A stretch of DNA of 48,952 bases from a virus: the IMG/VR virus record IMGVR_UViG_3300012210_000002, positions 1 through 48,952 of that record. The stretch is one strand, 5' to 3'. Both the position numbers and the translations under genes were made by a program. Shown in pieces: positions 37,436-46,379 of the stretch. The notes below the pieces were generated by a model, which saw only the letters and a list, made by a program, of their open reading frames with translations, ran no database searches and was not told where the DNA came from. Every line of letters starts with the position of its first letter. Position 1 is the first letter of the stretch.

Positions 37436-38266
37436 CTACGCAAAAGTAAAAGAATCCAAAGATGGATCGACTGTTGTGGATATTCCTGATGCATCTCCAG
37501 TAAATCCAGTGGCACCTTGAATTTGAGAGCCGCTCATACCGCTGAAGGTAGGAACAGGACTGGTAGTATCAGCACTTGATTTAGCCCCCGCGCCTCCATG
37601 AAGAATAGCACCTGCATCTTGAGATATAGCTCCCATTACATCTCCAAAGATGCTCCAGTTACTAGTAGCAACTTCCTTTTGTGCCGCCGGCTGCATTCCT
37701 TGGAGAATTTGCGCGGTAAGTTGTTCTTGGCTCTGCGTGAGGTTCGCCGACTCTCCAGCTATCGCTGCTGTCTCTTGTGCCTGAAGACTAGCATCTGCAA
37801 TTCCAGCTACGCTAGAGTTTGCTGAAACTCCTCCAGCACCAAGGCTAGCATTCACGTTAGCCTGAGCCTTTGCTTCCTGTGGTTGAAGAGAAGCTATATA
37901 CTGCTGAAGAATCGCGGAGTCTGTGCCACTCATTCCGGCAAGCAAAGACTCAAGCGAACCTCCTACTCCTTTGCCATAGATATCTATAAGCTGTTTTGAA
38001 AGTGCTCCAGTGTCTCCTGCTACATTCGCGCCGGTGGTTGAAAGCCCGCCTACGTTTGGAACAGTAGCGCCAGGGACAGTCGCCACACTACCAGTAGGTG
38101 TAGAACCAAAAGGAACTAGCGGGTTTGTAGCTGTAGGAGAAGCTCCGAGTGCACTAGTAGGAACCGCACCAGGCAACTTAGGACCACCAGTAGGCATAAC
38201 ACCAACTGGAGTTGTCTGGTTATTTCCTGCCGGATTTGAGTATGGAATCATTGTACCAGTAGACAT
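37436..38266 (-). CDS. Virion protein candidate, Gly/Ala/Pro/Thr-rich
   Basis: 276 aa. The N-terminal 90 residues are low in complexity (Pro, Thr, Gly, Val), the middle is an Ala/Gln-rich helical region (QEAKAQANVNASLGAGG) and the C-terminus is Gly/Ser-rich. Similar proteins lie between the neck and the internal core genes in many podoviruses. Function unknown. Confidence 0.62.
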   Translation of the reverse strand: MSTGTMIPYSNPAGNNQTTPVGVMPTGGPKLPGAVPTSALGASPTATNPLVPFGSTPTGSVATVPGATVPNVGGLSTTGANVAGDTGALSKQLIDIYGKGVGGSLESLLAGMSGTDSAILQQYIASLQPQEAKAQANVNASLGAGGVSANSSVAGIADASLQAQETAAIAGESANLTQSQEQLTAQILQGMQPAAQKEVATSNWSIFGDVMGAISQDAGAILHGGAGAKSSADTTSPVPTFSGMSGSQIQGATGFTGDASGISTTVDPSLDSFTFA

Positions 38267-39012
38267 TAGACACTCCCCATCCGCAACCTTAATCTACGAG
38301 TTGTCGTAGATTGGTCACGATTTCGTTGTGAGGTACGCTGAAAGATCAGTCCAGGCGCACCTTCAATTCCAGAACTTGTCTGAAACTTCTGATCTCCATA
38401 AAGCCGCGTATGGATTTCAGTAACTTTGCTGCTGAGGTTAATCCCCTGTGCACACCTCATTGCCGCGCCATACTCCACAATTTCCTGCCATGTATCAGCC
38501 ATTTGGATAGGAGTAGCAAGTACAAATCCATTAACTGTATCAGACAGAGGATGTTGAGTTTGGAATCTCATGTAGAGACTATATGAGTTATCCGGCATTG
38601 AAGCGATGTAGATCAAGTTGTTATTCCGGCTCCAGTAAAGCGGGAGACCTGGAATATTCAACAGAGTTTCAATAGAGTTAATGCTTCTGAACTTCAAATC
38701 ATAGCCAGAGTTTGTAATCGAATTACTGGTGGAGGGAACTTGGTAAGGATTGTTATAAATCCAAAACGAATTAACCTTATTAACATCCAACGCGGTATCA
38801 ACTTCTCCTGTGAAGAAAGAAGGCGCATAGTTATTAACAAACGGTGTAAGCTGAACTGTAGGCCCAGTCACTTCAAGCAACGGATGTTTGTAGTCCTCTG
38901 AGTATTCAAGCACAGTCTTCCTAATATTCTCAAGCACAGTCGCCTGAGTCACTGGCCTGCCCATCAGAAGTATCCCAATCCCACTAAGACAATCGCCGGC
39001 TGTAAAAGCCAT
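38266..39012 (-). CDS. Head-tail adaptor / tail tubular protein A candidate
   Basis: 248 aa. Contains ENIRKTVLEYSEDYKHPLL, followed by WEEI-like DTWQEIVEYGAAMRCAQ and a basic C-terminal tail (TTTRRLRLRMGSV). The length, helical C-terminal region and position before the large beta protein fit T7 gp11-type tail tubular or gatekeeper proteins. Assignment from order and general pattern. Confidence 0.6.
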   Translation of the reverse strand: MAFTAGDCLSGIGILLMGRPVTQATVLENIRKTVLEYSEDYKHPLLEVTGPTVQLTPFVNNYAPSFFTGEVDTALDVNKVNSFWIYNNPYQVPSTSNSITNSGYDLKFRSINSIETLLNIPGLPLYWSRNNNLIYIASMPDNSYSLYMRFQTQHPLSDTVNGFVLATPIQMADTWQEIVEYGAAMRCAQGINLSSKVTEIHTRLYGDQKFQTSSGIEGAPGLIFQRTSQRNRDQSTTTRRLRLRMGSV

Positions 39013-39025
39013 CTCAAGACCTCAC

Positions 39026-39445
39026 TTAAAACACATACACCGTAGCATTAGCTGTAGGATCACTAGGAGCAAGAAAGATACTCTCAGTAGTTGGCGTTGT
39101 TGGCTGCCATACTCGTAAGTCTTTATCGCTGGCGACTAAGTGAACCCCTATTGGTTGACGCGGTTGATTCTGGGAATCCACAAGACCATGTTGAATAGTG
39201 ACTGGAGTTCCTGCTCCAGCGGCCCAGGTGAGCTTATTTCCAGTTGAACCATGAGCACCAATCCTTACTAGTACACCAGAAGCATTACCTTGTGAGAAAG
39301 TATTATAGTTACCTGTCGCATCCTTCTTCGTTGGTACTCCCATATCAACACCACCATTGACAATCTTATGCAAAGACTGTGCCCACCGAAGTGTGCTTGT
39401 AGGAAGCTCACGTGCAAAATCTACTGGATTAAGTGTTTTCGCCAT
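39026..39445 (-). CDS. Small structural protein candidate
   Basis: 139 aa, TAATG overlap with the upstream gene. Helical N-terminus (FARELPTSTLRWAQSLHKIV) and a beta-rich C-terminal two thirds. Probably a virion component such as a neck or tail-fibre-connector protein. No family recognised. Confidence 0.6.
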   Translation of the reverse strand: MAKTLNPVDFARELPTSTLRWAQSLHKIVNGGVDMGVPTKKDATGNYNTFSQGNASGVLVRIGAHGSTGNKLTWAAGAGTPVTIQHGLVDSQNQPRQPIGVHLVASDKDLRVWQPTTPTTESIFLAPSDPTANATVYVF

Positions 39446-41529
39446 TACACTGGCCTCTGTGCAGGATCGAATGAACCATATTCTTGGATCTTAGCATACT
39501 CAATTTTAGCCGTGGCTCCGAAAGTTGAATCCATAGTAATTGTGAGTTGAGGAGAATGAACAGTAAGAGGAGCCCCCGAGGTAGGAAATATCTGAAGTTC
39601 TGTTGGATTCTTGTTTAGAGAATTGAAAACTGCAGGATCAAGAACTATCGTCGAGAAAAGAACTCCGTTAAAAGAAAACTTCAAACTTACCGTTCCAGTA
39701 ACTAGAGCATTCAACGAAATATAGAGAGCATCAATAGTAACATCCCGACCAAGAAGAAGTTCCTCTTGTGGGAATGTAAGTGACGATGAGTTAGAGATTG
39801 CAAACCCGTTATGAGAAATTCCTTCTTGAAGTGTGTACGCAGTAACTTGATAAATAGGAGCTGTAGCATACTGGATCAATGAAGTATTAAACTCCACTCT
39901 ATCCGGGCTTCCTCCAGTAGTACGAGCAAAAACTGCCATGAAAGAAGAAAGCGCATTAAGAATATAAGTAACAGTGGTAACTCCCCAAGTTTGGTTCTCT
40001 GTGTGATAAGTAAAGATGTAGTTACCCACCAAGATAAGAAGAAAAGGAAACTTGTCTCCGCCGAGAATCACAGGATATATAACAGAACCAAGAGGAGAAG
40101 CCGTGTCAGTTAGTTGAGTGAAGAGAAGAGACTTAATCCTCTGGCCTATTGGCTGTAGATTTCCAGCGACTCTGAAAACATCCGCATTTCCTACAAAAGC
40201 TCCAGTCTCACCATACTGTGCTACTAGCTCAGGATTTTGACAACCTTCTCCATTATCTCCGAGAGAGATATGAGCAAACTGAAAAGGATCAGTTCCACTA
40301 CCTAAAGCTGTAGCGTATGAAACGCCTTGAGAACGAATGATGAAAGCTGTGTTGTTTGATACAATCAACCCAATCAATTGATCGTCTATGTCAGCTAATC
40401 CTGCAAACCCAGCACCAGTCACAAATCCTGCTGATGTGACTGGTGCCCATTCGTCTAGATTGTTCGCCGCGCTCCAAGCAAAGATCATGTTTGAGTTCTG
40501 AAGAATAGTCCCAAGAGCAGGATATACACCTAACCCAATAAGTGATCCCGCGAACTTCTTTATGACCCTTACTCCTTGATAAAGAGAAGAAATCTGAAGT
40601 CCAGGAGTTATGGAGGACTTGGAATACTTCAGAATGAAAGGCCCAAGATTTGCAAAGTATAGAACTCCTGCAACGGCAGTGGCTGAAACTGAGTTAAAAG
40701 AAGCCGGGCTACTCACTACCTGTCCGTTGGAGCCTCCTGTAAGAGAAACCCAGTTAATTCCAGAGACTGGGATATAATAAGCCGGTGGAACTCCAGCCGT
40801 GTTAGAGGCTGAGTCGTCCATAATTTGAAGATTGTTTCCGGCTGCTCCAGGAGTTACAGCGGTCAGCACAATACTAAACCCATCGGTAGACGCGACCGCA
40901 GTAAATAAAGTCGAAGCGGAAGCTGCTGTAATCGCGGCGGCTAAGCCTACGACTGCTTGATTCTGTGTTGTCCCAGGAGCATAGCCAAAGGTAACAGTTC
41001 CGACTAAAACTCCAGAAGCTCCATAACTGATTCCAATATAACCAGTATCAGCAAAGCCGGAAGTTTCTCCTAGAGCCACTGGGATAGTAAGAGTTGAAGC
41101 CACAGCTTGGTTGTTTACTGAGAATAGCTTTAGATCTAGAATTTGATTATCAACTATATTATTCTGTGTATCCCACACAGTCAGATAGAATACATACTCA
41201 AAATTAAAAGGAGCCCCACCATGAAGTGTCGCGATGTAGCCTAGTCCATAGTTAAGATAGCCAAAAACTGAGTCATAGAAGTTGCCAAACTTAATCGGAA
41301 TAGCATGAGTTCCATTCCATAAGACAGGAAGATTGTCCAGCGTGACTGAGATTAGAACTAAACTATTATCTACAACTATAAACCCATCCGATGCAACTAG
41401 ACACCGTGGATCTACATACGCCGGCGGAGGTCCAGTATGAAGTCCCATGAAAGGACTCTCTAGACCTCCGTAGGTAATTTCAAGCCCGATATTACCATTA
41501 TCAAGCTTGTCTGTCTTTACATGACCCAC
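39445..41529 (-). CDS. Tail tubular protein B-like (nozzle/beta-propeller) protein
   Basis: 694 aa, nearly all beta with repeating hydrophobic-Gly patterns (FAWSAANNLDEWAPV, AFVGNADVFRVAG, TYHTENQTWGVTTV) as in the propeller-like tail nozzle proteins of podoviruses (T7 gp12, P22 gp10). One low-complexity Ala/Ser/Thr insertion lies around residues 140-250. It likely forms the distal tail tube that opens for DNA release. Confidence 0.75.
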   Translation of the reverse strand: MGHVKTDKLDNGNIGLEITYGGLESPFMGLHTGPPPAYVDPRCLVASDGFIVVDNSLVLISVTLDNLPVLWNGTHAIPIKFGNFYDSVFGYLNYGLGYIATLHGGAPFNFEYVFYLTVWDTQNNIVDNQILDLKLFSVNNQAVASTLTIPVALGETSGFADTGYIGISYGASGVLVGTVTFGYAPGTTQNQAVVGLAAAITAASASTLFTAVASTDGFSIVLTAVTPGAAGNNLQIMDDSASNTAGVPPAYYIPVSGINWVSLTGGSNGQVVSSPASFNSVSATAVAGVLYFANLGPFILKYSKSSITPGLQISSLYQGVRVIKKFAGSLIGLGVYPALGTILQNSNMIFAWSAANNLDEWAPVTSAGFVTGAGFAGLADIDDQLIGLIVSNNTAFIIRSQGVSYATALGSGTDPFQFAHISLGDNGEGCQNPELVAQYGETGAFVGNADVFRVAGNLQPIGQRIKSLLFTQLTDTASPLGSVIYPVILGGDKFPFLLILVGNYIFTYHTENQTWGVTTVTYILNALSSFMAVFARTTGGSPDRVEFNTSLIQYATAPIYQVTAYTLQEGISHNGFAISNSSSLTFPQEELLLGRDVTIDALYISLNALVTGTVSLKFSFNGVLFSTIVLDPAVFNSLNKNPTELQIFPTSGAPLTVHSPQLTITMDSTFGATAKIEYAKIQEYGSFDPAQRPV

Positions 41530-41541
41530 AGGCTTTACCTC

Positions 41542-41817
41542 TTACTTGGTTCCAAGATACAAGTCAATCTCACCAGTGAAAGCTCCACCAAAAGTTAGAG
41601 GTCCAGATAACCATCCTAGTTCCGTAAAAGTTATCTGAAGACTTGCAGCTTCCCACGTCCAAGTATAGACTCTGCCTGCTACATCAGTAATTGTGAAAGT
41701 ATTTCCTGTTGTTCCGCCAGTCCAAGAGCCACCTTTGACTTTGACATTCAAAGTGCCAAAAGGAGTAGTTCCGCTGGTAGTGATTTTCCAAATACGTCCA
41801 GTAAAATCATTTGCCAT
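41542..41817 (-). CDS. Small beta-rich virion protein candidate
   Basis: 91 aa. Short Gly/Thr-rich beta protein (MANDFTGRIWKI..., YTWTWEAASLQITFTE), probably a small virion or tail-associated subunit. Clean start and stop between its neighbours. No family recognised. Confidence 0.6.
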   Translation of the reverse strand: MANDFTGRIWKITTSGTTPFGTLNVKVKGGSWTGGTTGNTFTITDVAGRVYTWTWEAASLQITFTELGWLSGPLTFGGAFTGEIDLYLGTK

Positions 41818-41835
41818 TGTAGCCTCCAGCGACTC

Positions 41836-42558
41836 TTATTGAAGATTGTAGTGAGACTTCACAACCGCGCCATAGAACTTGATTGTTCCGGCGGTACCGC
41901 CTGTGAGGTTGATATTGAGAAGTACATCGGTGTCTGCGGCTGTAATCATTGCTGGTGTAGCAACGGCTACGGATGTAACTTGCGGCTGGGCTCCAATAAT
42001 CACCGGCAATCCATTAGCACCAAGAGCAATAATATTAGTCACCACTGGCGCTACAAGATTTGCAAACACAGTCTTCGTCAATCCCATCGTTGCGGCAACG
42101 GCTGTGGCATCAGTGAGCACTTGATAGATTACATCCACTGAGTCAATCTGGATTCCTTTTGCGTTCAATCCAGTCCCCGGCCCGGCAAGAGTGGCCATTG
42201 AAGTTCCTGAAATCGGAGGAAATCCTTGGTAAAAAGGACTCCCAGATCCCGGTAGTGCTAGTGGGCCAGAAGTATTAGCTACAGCAGAAGGCCCAGGAAC
42301 TGAGGCTCCAGTGCCGAACTGCTCTTGTTCATACTGAGCAGAAGCAAGGAGCAACGCTCTGAGCAGAAGCTCACTCAAAGACTTCGCAAAGATCGCCGCG
42401 CTTCCGGCTGCTACAGTGCGAAACAAAAGTCCCGGCGTTGCAATCGTAGCCGGCAGAGGCGCTGCACCTCCAAGCAACGCAAACTGCTCCGCACCAATAA
42501 ACTGTTGAAGCCCCGGAAAACTTGTACCGCTAGTCCACCTACCATCAGTATGTGGCAT
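41836..42558 (-). CDS. Virion protein candidate, Ala/Gly/Pro/Thr-rich
   Basis: 240 aa. A small N-terminal helical part, a central Ala/Pro/Gly/Ser-rich stretch and a C-terminal beta region with many Val, Thr and Asn (DTDVLLNINLTGGTAGTIKF). Possibly a receptor-binding or decoration subunit. Function inferred only from its place between capsid and tail genes. Confidence 0.6.
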   Translation of the reverse strand: MPHTDGRWTSGTSFPGLQQFIGAEQFALLGGAAPLPATIATPGLLFRTVAAGSAAIFAKSLSELLLRALLLASAQYEQEQFGTGASVPGPSAVANTSGPLALPGSGSPFYQGFPPISGTSMATLAGPGTGLNAKGIQIDSVDVIYQVLTDATAVAATMGLTKTVFANLVAPVVTNIIALGANGLPVIIGAQPQVTSVAVATPAMITAADTDVLLNINLTGGTAGTIKFYGAVVKSHYNLQ

Positions 42559-42572
42559 TTGAAACTCCTTCT

Positions 42573-42584
42573 GCGCTATAGCGC
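42573..42584. promoter_or_regulatory. 12-bp perfect palindrome between virion genes
   Basis: GCGCTATAGCGC is perfectly self-complementary and lies in the 46-bp gap upstream of the 42558 gene. It may be a small operator or hairpin; function unknown. Confidence 0.3.
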
Positions 42585-42604
42585 GATATTGTTACTGCTC
42601 TGTG

Positions 42605-42892
42605 TTAAAGGAGAAAATCTTCAACTTCTTCAGCGAAGTCGGGGTATCGAATCTTTTCTACAGGAACAAACTCTTCCTTTCCATCTGTGAGAACTTGGGC
42701 GATCTTGACATCCCTCTCACCAAGAAGGCCAGGACCACGGACACTATTGCTGTCTTGACACTCCGGTCCTAGCAAAAGCCCACGCTCCCACTTCATATCT
42801 GCGATCTTAGTCTTCTTGTCACATCGATCGCAGTAGTGCCAGGGGCCGGTCAGCCAAGTGTGTCGTAAGCCGGATTGTGCGAAGAAGGTCAT
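42605..42892 (-). CDS. Conserved-type phage zinc protein
   Basis: 95 aa from the ATG at 42892. It begins MTFFAQSGLRHTWLTGPWHY, then has CDRCDKKT and GLLLGPEC, a three-cysteine zinc pattern, and an acidic tail. This is a recognisable small phage protein common next to capsid genes; function unknown. An upstream extension to 42943 has little support. Confidence 0.72.
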   Translation of the reverse strand: MTFFAQSGLRHTWLTGPWHYCDRCDKKTKIADMKWERGLLLGPECQDSNSVRGPGLLGERDVKIAQVLTDGKEEFVPVEKIRYPDFAEEVEDFLL

Positions 42893-42983
42893 TAGTCTTA
42901 GAGTTTTTCTGCTTGCTGAAGTTAGTAGGAGGGAGAATCTCACAGGGAGCAGGAGGCCATGAGAGAAGACCTCCCTCCTAGTA

Positions 42984-43014
42984 CACAGTAAAAAAGCTGT
43001 TAAGCTTCACTGTG
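42984..43014 (-). terminator. Hairpin after the major capsid gene
   Basis: CACAGT / ACTGTG flanks AAGCT / AGCTT around GTTA; on the minus strand the inner stem is followed by a T6 run, so this looks like a partial terminator or mRNA end-stabiliser just downstream of the capsid stop at 43034. It would separate high capsid expression from tail genes. Confidence 0.6.
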
Positions 43015-43033
43015 AACGTCGTTAAAACTAAGG

Positions 43034-43993
43034 CTAAGGGCCTAATGTACCCCAGGTTCCTTGCCATCTAGGACACCACGCTGCTACTCTCATGCGTGTC
43101 TTCTGCTTGATAGCATCCGTGTCAAAGTCGTCATCAAAGTCTGTGGTTGGCATTTCACGGTTGATAACTTCCAAAGCATGATCTGCCTTGTCTGCTACCA
43201 AGAACCATGAACTAGGAGAGTTAAGCCACGGTATTTCCAGGTTTTTGTAGTCTTCTGGAAGCAGGGAGTTGATTGTGTTGTCTGAGGTATATGGCTTGCC
43301 TGGAGAACCGAGAATCTCACGGACTAGGAACCTAAGCTCCGGTGGCGTGATGAGATTAACCCACCGCAGCCGGATTGGGAATCCCATGTTGTCAACCATG
43401 CGTGAGGCGTGATTTGTAGCAAGTTGGAGTCCTGCTACTGAAAAGTCCACATCGACACTAGGACGATTTGGATAAGTACCCGGTGCAGAAATTACTCCAG
43501 CCGCGCCAGGAGCAATCTGAGTGGCCTGCGCTCCACCAAGAAGTGCGTGCTGGTTAGAGAACAGCGGGTTTCCATCAAACGTCGTGACCGCGCTGGTGAA
43601 ACCTTGGTTGAAAACATTCCACGCGATCATTTCTTTGGTGAATGCCGCGCTACGTGCTAGAAGCGTCGGCCCTTTCTTACCAACCAACCCGTACTTATCA
43701 TCATCATACAACTCTTTGGAAGTCCTAATCCCAAGAGAATACGTGAGCGGTTCCACACGCTTTGAAGCTCCCTGCCTCATTTCCGTGTAGTACGTTGAAG
43801 CATCTTCCGGCTTCTCCAAAAGTACAGAGATGCCTGCCATCTCAAGTTCCTGTTCGTACTCAGAATCCGAATCTCCTTCGTGAAAGACCTTCGGGTAATC
43901 TGAGGCTTTGAGCTGATTCTCCAGGCTATCGAAGTAGACCTTCCGAAGCCCCGGCTGCATTAATTGAGGAAATTTTGCTCTTACTTGTGGCAT
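43034..43993 (-). CDS. Major capsid protein (HK97-fold, Mu gpT-like)
   Basis: 319 aa. Pattern matches Mu gpT-like major heads: helical N-arm (KVYFDSLENQLKAS), a central NPLFSNQHALLGG segment and a C-terminal domain with ITPPELRFLVREIL. It forms the icosahedral shell. Scaffold- and decoration-like genes lie upstream on the same strand, as expected. Likely the most abundant virion protein. Confidence 0.82.
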   Translation of the reverse strand: MPQVRAKFPQLMQPGLRKVYFDSLENQLKASDYPKVFHEGDSDSEYEQELEMAGISVLLEKPEDASTYYTEMRQGASKRVEPLTYSLGIRTSKELYDDDKYGLVGKKGPTLLARSAAFTKEMIAWNVFNQGFTSAVTTFDGNPLFSNQHALLGGAQATQIAPGAAGVISAPGTYPNRPSVDVDFSVAGLQLATNHASRMVDNMGFPIRLRWVNLITPPELRFLVREILGSPGKPYTSDNTINSLLPEDYKNLEIPWLNSPSSWFLVADKADHALEVINREMPTTDFDDDFDTDAIKQKTRMRVAAWCPRWQGTWGTLGP

Positions 43994-44011
43994 CGAATAT
44001 CTCCTTCAAGG

Positions 44012-44632
44012 TTAGGCTACCTGAATAGCTGTGGCTAGGAATACAAACTCAACAGGCGCATTGAGAGTTGAACCGTAGGGAAGACCTACGATTTGAAGAA
44101 TGGCGGAGCCGCCGGTTTTGTTCTTGTCAACATACCAAAATCCATTGGCATCTTTAGTCATACCGTACTTCACACCTATATCAGCTTGTGTTGGAGTCCA
44201 ATCTGCCACAACTGCTCCAGCAGCGTTATCAAACAAAGCTTGGAACAAGTTGTCTTGGTTTGGCTCTATGTAGAGTGTACGACCATCCGACACTGGAGTA
44301 CCGAGCGCGATGTTAACACCACTTGGTTGGTTAGGAACACTGCCATAGGTTGCGACAGCAATATTCCCTGTGATCCCTCCAAACGGTGGCACTGGAGCGC
44401 CAACACCTGCACTCCCTAAGTTAAGGCCGAAACTCTCAGATACACCGAGAATCCCAGCAGCTACTGTTGCTCCATCCCACGCTTGCACAGTTCCAGCCCC
44501 GGTAAGCTGTACAGGCGTGCCAAAGAGAAAGGTCTGCCCCGCCGCTTCAGGTTGCGAGCTAGTAAATGGCGTCGTATTCGCCTTATTTTGCACCTGAACA
44601 ATGGCTTGGTGTGTTGTTAGATTTGCAGCCAT
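44012..44632 (-). CDS. Capsid decoration protein candidate
   Basis: 206 aa, Ala/Gly/Thr/Val-rich beta sequence (GQTFLFGTPVQLTGAGTVQ), placed just before the major capsid gene. Phage head-decoration proteins of this size and composition usually lie here. No catalytic motif. Confidence 0.6.
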   Translation of the reverse strand: MAANLTTHQAIVQVQNKANTTPFTSSQPEAAGQTFLFGTPVQLTGAGTVQAWDGATVAAGILGVSESFGLNLGSAGVGAPVPPFGGITGNIAVATYGSVPNQPSGVNIALGTPVSDGRTLYIEPNQDNLFQALFDNAAGAVVADWTPTQADIGVKYGMTKDANGFWYVDKNKTGGSAILQIVGLPYGSTLNAPVEFVFLATAIQVA

Positions 44633-44698
44633 TCTACTCTCCCATTTGTTACTGTTGCGGCAGCGCCTGCTACGCTTCCTTTGGTTGTAGTTAAGTTA

Positions 44699-45337
44699 CT
44701 AAACTATGTCAGAATAAAGCTGTCCATACGAAGGTGCAAAGTCTTCTGCAAGATCGTAAGAACCCTTCAATCTAACACGCGGTGGTTTGTTACGGTTTGC
44801 AAGTTGGTTCAAAGACACTTGGAGTGCCTTTCTACGCTTCCCGTAGAGAATACGCTTATGCACACGCATTGCTACTACGTCTACATAAATGTAAAGCCCT
44901 TCAGAGTCAAAGCGTAGAGGCACCGGAAAGTCTGGATGGATGTGATCTTTCTTGAGAAGCTCATATCCCTGTGCCATGAGCTGTCCAATTCTACGCTGAT
45001 CCCGCGAGGCCCACACACACTCATACTCAGGATCTTTAAGCTTCATATTCATGTAGTCTGGAATCTCGTGCTCAATGACAGGAATGTACATGTCCTGAGA
45101 CATTGCCTGCTGTTCTGTGAGCGTGCCCCAGTTAGGTTCCTTAGGTTTTGCAGCTTCTACAGCAGCAGCCTTTTGCTTATTAAGCACTGCTCGTACTGCG
45201 ACTTCAAGATCCTCCGCAGAAACTGTGGTGTCAGCGGTTACAGAAGCTACAGCCTTGGCTACAGTAACAGGAGAGGCGTTGATAATTGGCTTCTCCGGTG
45301 GTACTCCAACTTGGTCTTTGTGATTGATTTCTGGCAT
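44699..45337 (-). CDS. Hypothetical head-region protein
   Basis: 212 aa. A low-complexity Ala/Val/Pro N-terminus is followed by a compact region (NWGTLTEQQAMSQDMYIPVI, YECVWASRDQRRIGQLMAQG) and a basic C-terminal part (RVHKRILYGKRRKAL). The middle resembles small virion proteins between scaffold and capsid genes. Function unknown. Confidence 0.6.
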   Translation of the reverse strand: MPEINHKDQVGVPPEKPIINASPVTVAKAVASVTADTTVSAEDLEVAVRAVLNKQKAAAVEAAKPKEPNWGTLTEQQAMSQDMYIPVIEHEIPDYMNMKLKDPEYECVWASRDQRRIGQLMAQGYELLKKDHIHPDFPVPLRFDSEGLYIYVDVVAMRVHKRILYGKRRKALQVSLNQLANRNKPPRVRLKGSYDLAEDFAPSYGQLYSDIV

Positions 45338-45338
45338 A

Positions 45339-46061
45339 TTAAACTACACCATCCTTCTCCAACATCTCCAGATAGTCGGAAGTTTTAATTCCCACCTGCT
45401 TTGCTGCACGTTCAATGTCTTTCATGTATTCTGCATCGTAAGGTTTCTTCTCACCTTTAGAGCCAGAATCTCCTGCGCTGCCACTTGAGGTTCCTCGACT
45501 AGAAGATTCAGATCCAGCAAACCTATTCTTAATCTTCCCTTCCGCGATCTCATCTGTGTGCTTTCCCATCACAGTGTGGTAACAATTCTCCACTACTGAA
45601 GGATCATTCCTCGCGGCAATACTTTGACCAGCAATCAAAGCATCAACTTCACGCTTAATATCGCCAGCGTAATACTTGAACTTCTGAGCATCCTCAAACA
45701 CTTCACGCTTGATGTTATCCGCACGAAGCATCATGATCGCGATGGACTGAGACTCTGTAGCCCTACGAATAGCTTCCTTCGGATTCGTGAGCATGAGTTC
45801 CTCAATCTCAGCATCAGTCTCAGCTTGACGTTCTGTGTTGACTTTCTTATTCTTCTCAGCCAACGCATCCGCTACAGCTTTATCTCTTGCTACTTTGTCA
45901 GCTACCTGAAGATTCTTCAATTCCTCAAGCATAGTCTCCAGCTTTCCAAGCTTATCCTTGGTTTCCTTACCTTCTTTAAGCTGGTTGACAATCTCATCAG
46001 GAAGCTCTAGTTGCTCTTCACCCTTTTCGTTTGTCTTCTTCTGCCAGTTAAACAATGCCAT
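45339..46061 (-). CDS. Capsid scaffold protein candidate
   Basis: 240 aa. Highly charged (Lys/Glu) with a long coiled coil (about residues 15-100), a Ser/Gly-rich linker (RFAGSESSSRGTSSGSAGD) and a short C-terminal helix (YMKDIERAAKQVGIKTSDYL). This layout is that of phage scaffolds that guide capsid assembly and leave before DNA packaging. It lies between portal and capsid genes. Confidence 0.75.
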   Translation of the reverse strand: MALFNWQKKTNEKGEEQLELPDEIVNQLKEGKETKDKLGKLETMLEELKNLQVADKVARDKAVADALAEKNKKVNTERQAETDAEIEELMLTNPKEAIRRATESQSIAIMMLRADNIKREVFEDAQKFKYYAGDIKREVDALIAGQSIAARNDPSVVENCYHTVMGKHTDEIAEGKIKNRFAGSESSSRGTSSGSAGDSGSKGEKKPYDAEYMKDIERAAKQVGIKTSDYLEMLEKDGVV

Positions 46062-46379
46062 TTAGATTGAACCTCCTTCTTGAGATGCTTCAAACCTAGC
46101 TTTGTACTGCCCGTGCTTTTCTATTTGTTCTGCGGCAAGTTTAATAACTTCCGGCAGATTTAAAAGAGAAAAGAAAATCTTAAACTTAGTCTGTACAACT
46201 GCTAAACTTACTACAATTCTTTCATTTGTGTCGTACATACTTAAAGTTCTAAACTCTTCCAGAGCCTCGTTCCTTTGTCCTTTAAGAAATTCCAACACTG
46301 GTTGGAACTCCTCCATTCCCCATAACTCCACTAGGGACTTGTGATATGGGATTAGATCCCCCACCTGCTTGATTTCCAT
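46062..46379 (-). CDS. Hypothetical protein overlapping the portal gene
   Basis: 105 aa from the ATG at 46379, which has CAGGAGCAGGGA upstream. It overlaps the 3' end of the portal gene by 98 bp in another frame. Helical (KSLVELWGMEEFQPVLEFLK, EVIKLAAEQIEKHGQ). A shorter start at 46316 would still overlap. Function unknown. Confidence 0.65.
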   Translation of the reverse strand: MEIKQVGDLIPYHKSLVELWGMEEFQPVLEFLKGQRNEALEEFRTLSMYDTNERIVVSLAVVQTKFKIFFSLLNLPEVIKLAAEQIEKHGQYKARFEASQEGGSI

